Origin: Hyaloraphidium curvatum
Taxonomy: Eukaryota; Monoblepharomycota; Hyaloraphidiomycetes; Hyaloraphidiales; Hyaloraphidiaceae
Assembly: GCA_025558095.1 (NCBI GenBank)
Contig: JAIVFI010000007.1
Span: 682,001-746,000, forward strand
Direction of reading: 5' to 3'
DNA length: 64,000 bases
In this document: piece by piece, positions 58,231 through 64,000 of the stretch
Numbering within the stretch: the first letter of the stretch is position 1
How the letters are laid out: the number at the start of each line of letters is the position of its first letter
The notes under the pieces: generated by a model
Seen by the model: the letters and a program-made list of their open reading frames with translations, nothing else
What the model was told of the DNA's origin: nothing
Database searches by the model: none
Position numbers and translations under genes: made by a program

Positions 58231-60021
58231 CTACCGCTCGGCCCTTTTTGAGTTACCTTCTCCTGCCATCGCTTTTGCTGCGGCGAAGTACTTCCTCATC
58301 GACGTTTGTACAGCTGCGCCCGAGTTTCGAAGCAGGGCGTCCACGTTCTTAGCAACCACGTTGAGGCGCGCCAGCACCTTGTCTTTGTCGAGCGGCGGCT
58401 CTGGGGTCCATTCCAGAGCTTCCAACACCTGAATCATCAGGTTCTGAATCCTCTTGGAGGAATCGACCACGAACTGCTGGGCACCTTCGACTTCCAGCTT
58501 CTCCATCTTGTCCCGGAAGCGGATGACTCGCATACCCGAGGCCAGCAGGTGGTGCGTCTTTTTCTCATCTTGCTCGCGAACTTCGTCGGTGCCGTGACGA
58601 TACGTTCCATCGAACTCAATGGCGACATGGCGTCCCTCGACTTCAATCACGGCATCGGGGGAGATCCGGCCCGAAACAAAGTCTTGTGATTTTGGTGCTG
58701 CAACAGTCCGCTTCATGGCTTCCACGACGACATCCGTGGCCAAGTCGGGCTCTTCCGGCCACCGACTGCCGAGTAGGCAGTACATGGTCGCAACAACGGC
58801 ATGGATCTCTGGCACCGAACGACCAACGAGGAGTTTGCCACAGGTTCGCTCATCTCCAGTGCAGCAGGACATCCGGCTGCCGTGTTCGCAGGGCAGATGC
58901 GTTTCCCTGTGCTTGGTAAGATCACTGCTTCTGGACATTGCAACATGGCATTGGTTACCATCCGAGCCAATGATGCCACAGATGTAGGGCCTCTCGCCCG
59001 TGTGGATCCGGATGTGCGACCTCAAGGCGCTGGGGTCGGAGAACGCGCTCTCGCAAGATGTTCCGTCAGGAAGATCGCAGATGCAAACGAAGGGTTTCTC
59101 GCCGGTGTGGATGCGCTTGTGGTTCGTGAGCGAGCTCTTCTGCACCCATCCTTTTCCACAAACACTGCCATCCGGCAAAGGATAGTCGCAAAAGAACTTC
59201 TTCACCCCAAGATGAAAAGCTACGTGTTTGTCTCTGTTACCGGAGTAAGCAAAGGCCTTCTCACAGATGTCGCAAAGGTATCTCAGGTTCTTGGTGTGAA
59301 CACTGTCTCGGTGGCGGCTACGAGCGCTCATGTCAGCGAAGGCGGCAGTGCACTTGGTCCCATCCTCGAGCTCGAAATCGCAAACGAATGGTTTTTCCCC
59401 CGTGTGCGTACGCAGATGGTTCTCTCTCGCCCATTTCGTGGGGAAAGCCCTGATGCAGGGCCCTTCATCATCAAACTTGAAGTTGCACACAAACGTCTTT
59501 TCACCGGTGTGAGTGAGAATGTGTCTGTTCCGTGTGGCGCTTTGCGTAAAGGCCTCCTGGCACGGTGTTCCGTCCTCGAGCTCGAAGCCGCAAATGTGGG
59601 GGCGCTCTCCCGTGTGCGTCAGACGATGCGTGTTTCGGGCTCCGATATCACTAAAAGCTTTAGGGCAATCTGACCCGTCTTTGCGCTTTAGCCCGCACGG
59701 ATACCTGCGCTCCCCCGTGTGCGAAGCCATGTGTCTGTCGCGAGCGCCACTTTGCGTGAACGCCTTCTGGCACTTCGTACCGTCCTTAAGCTCATAATGG
59801 CACACAAAAGGACGTTCCTTGGTGTGTGTTCGGATGTGGCGGACCCGAGACGATGCGTCCGCGAGCACAGCGGGGCACAAGGAGCCGTCGGGGAGTTCGA
59901 AACCGCAAGGGACGCCGCCCGGGTCCCCCGGGGCTCGGTTCGGCCGTCTCCCGCGCCCAGAGGGCCCCGTGGGCACCACTTTCACCAAGCCATCGTGCTG
60001 AGCGACCGATGAGTCGCTCAT
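58231..60021 (-). CDS. Ten-finger C2H2 zinc-finger protein fused to a PD-(D/E)xK (Vsr/DUF559-like) nuclease domain
   Basis: A 596-residue intronless protein. Ten tandem zinc fingers occupy residues 39-375, joined by TGE(R/K)P-type linkers. Nine have an expanded knuckle, C-x9-C (e.g. CGFELEDGTPC), and finger 7 alone has the classical C-x2-C; all end H-x3-H or H-x4-H. Fingers 1-7 have Arg where the helix usually has Leu (position 4), and fingers 8-10 have Leu. After a Cys-rich bridge (CEHGSRMSCCTGDERTC), residues 400-505 match the Vsr/DUF559-type restriction-like fold: VPEIHAVVATMYCLLG (helix Glu405), SPDAVIEV (Asp456), VAIEFDGTYRHG (Glu469, Asp471, His476), EQDEKKTHHLLASGMRVIRFRD. The C-terminal 70 residues are helical and basic. 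It has the make-up of a natural zinc-finger nuclease. The nuclease call is from motif order; activity is an inference. Confidence 0.8.
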   Translation of the reverse strand: MSDSSVAQHDGLVKVVPTGPSGRGRRPNRAPGDPGGVPCGFELPDGSLCPAVLADASSRVRHIRTHTKERPFVCHYELKDGTKCQKAFTQSGARDRHMASHTGERRYPCGLKRKDGSDCPKAFSDIGARNTHRLTHTGERPHICGFELEDGTPCQEAFTQSATRNRHILTHTGEKTFVCNFKFDDEGPCIRAFPTKWARENHLRTHTGEKPFVCDFELEDGTKCTAAFADMSARSRHRDSVHTKNLRYLCDICEKAFAYSGNRDKHVAFHLGVKKFFCDYPLPDGSVCGKGWVQKSSLTNHKRIHTGEKPFVCICDLPDGTSCESAFSDPSALRSHIRIHTGERPYICGIIGSDGNQCHVAMSRSSDLTKHRETHLPCEHGSRMSCCTGDERTCGKLLVGRSVPEIHAVVATMYCLLGSRWPEEPDLATDVVVEAMKRTVAAPKSQDFVSGRISPDAVIEVEGRHVAIEFDGTYRHGTDEVREQDEKKTHHLLASGMRVIRFRDKMEKLEVEGAQQFVVDSSKRIQNLMIQVLEALEWTPEPPLDKDKVLARLNVVAKNVDALLRNSGAAVQTSMRKYFAAAKAMAGEGNSKRAER

Positions 60022-60092
60022 CCTCTGTGGAGGTCGCCAAAAGACAAGTTTCGGGCGCTCTCAACTTGGATCATGGCTGGTGCCCAAGTTGC

Positions 60093-60405
60093 TAGTAATG
60101 AGGAGCTAGCAATCCCACCGTAAAATCGCCCCTACGCCCCAAGAATCAGCTCCTCATCTACATTCAAACCAAAAGCGACCGGCGCGGGGGCCGGAGCATT
60201 GACAGCGGCGGCTTCGGTGCACAGCTGAAGCCAGTGTTGGAGTTGGGCCGCGACGCCAAGAGCCCAGGCCACCGCGATCCGTTCGCGGAAGCGCCGCACA
60301 AAACGAGAGTAAAGGCCATCGAGGTCCACGGGCTGCCCATCGCGGCCGACGATCCCGGGGTACTGGATGCGCCCCATCTCCGAGGAGAAGCGCGAGAAAG
60401 TGTCA
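60093..60405 (-). mobile_element. 5'-truncated copy of the three-ORF LINE (3' end only)
   Basis: It matches the 3' end of the LINE at 50507-50820 with only a few substitutions and a short indel just after the ORF3 stop. It encodes roughly the last 90 residues of ORF3 (RFSSEMGRIQYPGIVGRDG to the stop), so it is a dead-on-arrival insertion. TGCCCAAG occurs at 60081-60088 and again at 60425-60432, a possible 8-bp target-site duplication with a few extra bases at the 5' junction. It lies between the zinc-finger nuclease gene and the amidohydrolase. Confidence 0.88.
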
Positions 60406-60440
60406 GAGCGGTCTCTACGGGCTTTGCCCAAGAACAAATA

Positions 60441-62264
60441 TCAAGATCCTGCAATGCTCAGCGCGGCCTGCTTGTTCAGCGCCCTGGCGGCCTTGCACAC
60501 GCACCCTCCCCCGTGCCCGCCCCTGCCGCACCCCTCGCCCGACCAGAGCGCCCTCGCGGCCTTGGTCTCCCTCCTCCGCACGGCGTCCTCGGGAACGGGA
60601 AACCATCTCCCCTCGAACATGGTCCCCACAACGTCCACGGCGTCCAGGCCCGAGGGATCGACGGCGTAGGGATCCTCGGCGAGCACGGTGAAGTTTGCAA
60701 CCTTGCCCTTCTCGATCGACCCCAGCCTGTCCTCCATCCTCCACGACCGCGCCGCCTCGATCGTGATGGCCCGCATCGCATCGGCGACGGGGATCCGCTG
60801 CTCGGGCGCGGCGATTCTGCCCGTCTCGGTGAAGCGGTTGGCGCCGCACCACGCCAGGAACAGCGGATCGGCGGGCCCCATCGGCATGTCGCTGTGGAAA
60901 GACAGCGGGATACCGCGGTCCAGCACCGACTTGGCCCGGACCATGCTATCGGCCCTCTCGGGCCCCAGCCCGCTGCGCGCGAACCGCTCCGAGAAGCCAG
61001 TGACGTAGTACGGGTTGGCCGACACGTGCGCGCCCAGCGCCGCGATGCGGTCCACCAGGGCCTCGGTCGAGTTGGCAAAGTGCACGATCACGGTGCGGTG
61101 GTCCTCGCGGGGGTTGGCCGCGGCGACGCGCTCCAGGGCGTCCAGGAGGGTCTCGAGGCCGAGGTCGCCGTTGACGTGGATGTGCAGCTGCCACCCGGCG
61201 TCCCAGTAGACCTTGGCAAAGGCTTCGAGGACGTCTGGTTTCATCAGCCATTCACCGTGATGGTGCGGAGCGGGCTGGCCCTGGTCGTCGAGGTACGGGT
61301 CCTTCATCTGCATCAGCTGCGAGATGATGGCCCCGTCCATGAACAGCTTGACGTGCTTGTCGAGCATGCGGACCTTTCCCTCGGGCGCAATGGCGACCTG
61401 CTTCTGGGCGTCGGCGACGGCATCCTTGGGGTCCATCCCCTTGTCGGCCTGCGTCCGGGCGTCGACCATGAAGGTCGAGTACATGGGCACGGCGTCGGCG
61501 CCCAGGATCGCCTGGTACAGCTGGAACGGCTCCTGGTCGAACACGATGCCGGGCTCGTTGAAGGCTGTGACGCCGTTTGCGTGCAGGTACTCGACCATTT
61601 GCTTCAGGCCTTTCACGAGGCGGTCCTTGGTCAGGAAGACGGGGCCGAGCTTCTTCAGCAGGCCGACAAAGAAGCCCGTCTCCCAAAAGTGCCCCTTGGC
61701 GATGTCCGAGGTGGCCGCCACCATCGGCGCCTCGAAGTCCGCGGGGACGAGGGCTAGCCGCGCGATGGCGGCCGAGTTGACGTAGAACTCGTGGGCCGAG
61801 CGGTGCCACACCCCCACGGGACGCGTCGGCGCGATTTCGTCCAAAACAGCGCGGTCGAGGGGCCCGTGCCACAGCGCGTGATAGCCCCACGAGAAGAGCC
61901 ACTCGTCGGGATCGGCCAGCTTGGCGCTGGCGACGCGCAGGCGGGCGCGGTACTCGTCCTGCGACATGGCCGCGGGGAACGACCCGTCGGGCATCGTCCA
62001 CGTCTCGGTGGAAATCACTTCCGTCGTCATCGTTGTAGCGACCAGGATCGGGTGCAGGTGCTGCTCGACGAAGCCCGGGAACACGCACAGCCCCGCGAAC
62101 CGCGCGTCGACGGTGTGCGGCTCGCCGCCGAGCTCGGCGAGCACCTCGGCGAGGCTGCCCACCGCCGCGACGGTCCTGCCGCGCACAGCGACGGCTTCGG
62201 CCTCGGCCGGCGCGCCCATCGTAAAGAAGCGGCCGGGATGATAAACCGTGACGGCCTCCGCCAT
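60441..62264 (-). CDS. Amidohydrolase 3 (YtcJ-like metal-dependent hydrolase)
   Basis: A 607-residue intronless member of the amidohydrolase superfamily, YtcJ/amidohydrolase-3 group. The N-terminal beta-sandwich start (VTVYHPGRFFTMG, VAVRGRTVAAVG) leads to the metal-binding FPGFVEQHLHPI motif. FNEPGIVFDQEP, LFMDGAIISQLM, WQLHIHVNGDLGLETLLDAL and the late aspartate in LSFHSDMPMGPADPL complete the barrel. The C-terminal amidohydrolase signature (ITIEAARSWRMEDRLGSIEKGKVANFTVLAEDPYAVDP) is intact. The substrate is not predictable. The truncated LINE lies within about 35 bp of the stop codon. Confidence 0.9.
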   Translation of the reverse strand: MAEAVTVYHPGRFFTMGAPAEAEAVAVRGRTVAAVGSLAEVLAELGGEPHTVDARFAGLCVFPGFVEQHLHPILVATTMTTEVISTETWTMPDGSFPAAMSQDEYRARLRVASAKLADPDEWLFSWGYHALWHGPLDRAVLDEIAPTRPVGVWHRSAHEFYVNSAAIARLALVPADFEAPMVAATSDIAKGHFWETGFFVGLLKKLGPVFLTKDRLVKGLKQMVEYLHANGVTAFNEPGIVFDQEPFQLYQAILGADAVPMYSTFMVDARTQADKGMDPKDAVADAQKQVAIAPEGKVRMLDKHVKLFMDGAIISQLMQMKDPYLDDQGQPAPHHHGEWLMKPDVLEAFAKVYWDAGWQLHIHVNGDLGLETLLDALERVAAANPREDHRTVIVHFANSTEALVDRIAALGAHVSANPYYVTGFSERFARSGLGPERADSMVRAKSVLDRGIPLSFHSDMPMGPADPLFLAWCGANRFTETGRIAAPEQRIPVADAMRAITIEAARSWRMEDRLGSIEKGKVANFTVLAEDPYAVDPSGLDAVDVVGTMFEGRWFPVPEDAVRRRETKAARALWSGEGCGRGGHGGGCVCKAARALNKQAALSIAGS

Positions 62265-62472
62265 CGTCGTGGGTCGCTGGGGGCGTTGCGGAGTTGGGAT
62301 GAAGGTGGTTCAGGGTCGCCGTCCGCGGACACGGTCCAATGTCCACATCCCCTTGCCCCCACAGCCCGTACCGCAATCGGCAATGTTGACCGGGCGGCAG
62401 CTACTTTACATGGATTTCCAGGCCACGAGCGAAGCCTGTCCCTCGCTTCCCGTCGCGATTCGTGGCTGCCAT

Positions 62473-63162
62473 CTAGATGCAGGTGCTGTAAAGGTACGCC
62501 ACGGAGCTGCCGACGTTGGGGCTAGCGGTGCACGTCGAGCCGTAGGCACAGAGGCAGACCAAGCTGCTGGAGTCCTGCAATCCGGGCCCGGGCCGTCAGG
62601 CAGATCCTCGCGGCGATGGAAGCGCGCGCTCACCGTCACCCACAGCTCGGCCACGAAGGGGTCCCCGGCGGCCCACTGGTTGCCGCACAATGTCTTGCAC
62701 TCGCCGATGTATCCCGCCGCCTTGGCGTCGGCCACGACGGCGCCGGAAGCTTTGAGCGTCGAGATGGAGTTCGTCTCGAGGCAGGAATTCGGCGGAGTGT
62801 TCTCTTGCACCGACACGCAGAGGCCGTCGCCGTACCGCCTGTAGAGCGCCGAAGCGTAGCGGGGCGATGTCACGCAGGCGACCGAGCCCTGCGGCGCGTC
62901 GGGGTGCGCGAACTCGCTGCGGTCCGTCAGCACGTGGAACGGAGGGGCGCGGCGGAACCGGGACCGACCAAAACGCGTCGACGTCGCAATCGCTGCAGCT
63001 GCGGGCGAAAATGACGCCGGCGGCGGGTGCGCTGGGCGGATGGCATCGTCAGCACCCAGCAGCCGACCGCGCGCGCGGCGCGGCTCACGCGTCGGCGTTG
63101 CGCGCGGCGCAGGCGAGCAGCCCAAAGAGAAGCAGCGCGCGGAGCTCGGTCCTCCTGATCAT
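62473..63162 (-). CDS. Small secreted cysteine-rich protein
   Basis: Four exons (63089-63162, 62969-62998, 62634-62916, 62473-62574; introns 90, 52 and 59 nt) give 162 residues. The first exon encodes a clean signal peptide (RTELRALLLFGLLACAARNADA). The 30-nt second exon adds CSDCDVDAF. The mature part contains paired cysteines (GSVACVTSPRYASALYRRYG, DGLCVSVQENTPPNSC, GECKTLCGNQW, VCLCAYGSTC, YSTCI) and ends at a TAG. I do not recognise the family; the length and Cys content are those of small secreted proteins. The second-exon donor (GTCGGT) is the least certain splice site. Confidence 0.65.
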
Positions 63163-63212
63163 CGTGGCCGTGGGAGCAGATTGGAGATTGGACGGGGTCT
63201 GATGGTCTGATG

Positions 63213-63332
63213 GCGGGGTCTCGGCCCCGAGGCGATCGGTGCGGTAGGGCGGCTGGGCGGCCCGATTTCAATGCGGGGTCTCGGCCCCGAGGCGATCGGT
63301 GCGGTAGGGCGGCTGGACGGCCCGATTTCAAA
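63213..63332. repeat. Two-copy 60-bp tandem repeat
   Basis: Two adjacent 60-bp units differ at about one base in the core. Each contains the self-complementary CTCGGCCCCGAG. The period is 20 codons, so the downstream end of the LINE frame on the minus strand reads the repeat twice in phase. Confidence 0.8.
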
Positions 63333-63962
63333 CCAAGACAATATACACGAAAAGCGAAGCCTTGCCCCCCGAAATTTACCCTTCCATCTCGTAGAGCCAC
63401 TGAGCCGTGCCCTCCACCCGACGAAGCCGAGCCCGCCGTGGCGACGGGGCAAGAAGATCTGGTTCGTGAGGTCGCCATCTGCGGGCGTGTTGGGGGCCGG
63501 AAGATGAGTTTGAGGAACGCCCATAAGGGTGCGAAGGTACGTGTCGCGCATGGCCGCCCGGATTCGCTCCGCTTCCGGGGCCGTGATGCGGGCCGGCACG
63601 GTCTGCGCCGTGTAGGTGAACTGCAGGGCGAAGCACTTTTCCAGTACCTGGCCCAAGCTATGGCGAAGCGGCAGCTGGCGGCCGGCTGAGGTGACGAGGC
63701 CCTGCTGGAGAGCTCTCCCCGGGGAAAGAAGTATGTCGATGGTGCTCTGTGCGATGCCGTGGACGCGCTGCCGCAGGAAGTCGTCCGTGCCGATGGGGAT
63801 GCCGACAACGATGAAGCCGGCTGGGGAGTAGCGAAGGCGGTGTTCCTCCGCCATCGCGGCGAGGCGTTGGTGGGCGGTGGGAACAACCCGCCGGCCACCG
63901 CCCAGCCGCCGCCTCCGGCGCCAAGAACACAGGTTGGCAGTGCGCCAAGCCCCCGTCCCCAA
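63333..63962 (-). mobile_element. LINE reverse-transcriptase thumb fragment
   Basis: The minus-strand frame reads RYSPAGFIVVGIPIGTDDFLRQRVHGIAQ, ALQFTYTAQTVPARITAPEA, LTNQIFLPRRHGGLGFVGW. This is the sequence pattern found just after the palm of LINE reverse transcriptases (G-x-P-x-G-...-L...R...P..., ending LP...GGLGL). The catalytic YxDD lies outside the window, and after the GGLGF block the frame degenerates into the 60-bp repeats. It does not look like the same family as the three-ORF element. Partial: it runs toward the right edge. Confidence 0.65.
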
Positions 63963-64000
63963 TGCCGATCCGCTGGTGGTGGATTGCTTGCCGATCTTAT

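Noticed and set aside
63213-63332. CRISPR-like repeats
   Set aside because: Only two adjacent copies without spacers, inside a eukaryotic LINE remnant.
1-64000. tRNA, rRNA and other structured RNA genes
   Set aside because: I looked for cloverleaf-like segments with TTCGA-type arms and for rRNA-like sequence by eye and saw nothing convincing; a tRNAscan/Infernal run would be decisive.

Overview
This is nuclear DNA of a GC-rich eukaryote. Almost every gene I could reconstruct uses short GT-AG introns (mostly 50-76 nt) with a CTGAC or CTAAC branch-site motif shortly before the acceptor. Spacing is tight; several neighbouring genes are separated by only 2-80 bp. A HIS7-type fused imidazole-glycerol-phosphate synthase, NOP58, secreted proteins with hevein-type chitin-binding (CBM18-like) and fasciclin domains, and a Fanzor nuclease together suggest an early-diverging (chytrid- or monoblepharid-like) fungus. 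This is inference; no rRNA or other marker is in the window.

Layout. 1-8.2 kb is a graveyard of mobile elements: a LINE tail joined to a decayed Ty3/Gypsy pol, a Ty1/Copia 3' fragment with a candidate LTR, and an internally deleted Helitron-type helicase. 8.2-11.1 kb holds a four-domain sugar-phosphate enzyme (HAD + KpsF-like SIS + nucleotidyltransferase + phosphotransferase). 11.5-14.9 kb holds a Fanzor (eukaryotic TnpB-like RNA-guided nuclease). Its RuvC-III aspartate is supplied by a second exon, and its N-terminal half is cut by one stop codon inside a duplicated 30-bp unit.

15.3-50.5 kb is a dense block of ordinary genes: an unknown protein, a GT14 glycosyltransferase, a FERM-like protein, HIS7, NOP58, a GT4 glycosyltransferase, a weak alpha/beta-hydrolase-like protein, SDF2, a metallo-beta-lactamase-fold hydrolase, a disordered protein, a double-MYND protein, two paralogous EGF/split-CBM18/FAS1 cell-surface proteins flanking a small membrane protein, METTL26, an SDR, an LRR protein and a UBA-UBX protein. 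Exon structures were worked out by hand; the summed lengths are multiples of three and the domain motifs are continuous across the joins.

50.5-57.5 kb is a non-LTR retrotransposon bounded by a 12-bp target-site duplication. It has three ORFs coupled by 8-nt and 4-nt stop/start overlaps and ends in a reverse transcriptase with a restriction-like endonuclease. It separates the UBX gene from a divergent membrane-protein gene that is now frameshifted. 58.2-60.0 kb encodes what looks like a natural zinc-finger nuclease: ten C2H2-type fingers fused to a Vsr/DUF559-like PD-(D/E)xK domain. A 5'-truncated copy of the LINE tail, an amidohydrolase, a small secreted Cys-rich protein and another LINE fragment fill the right edge.

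The most novel content is the zinc-finger/nuclease fusion, the intron-dependent Fanzor, the three-ORF LINE and the chitin-binding domain split by a Cys-rich insert.
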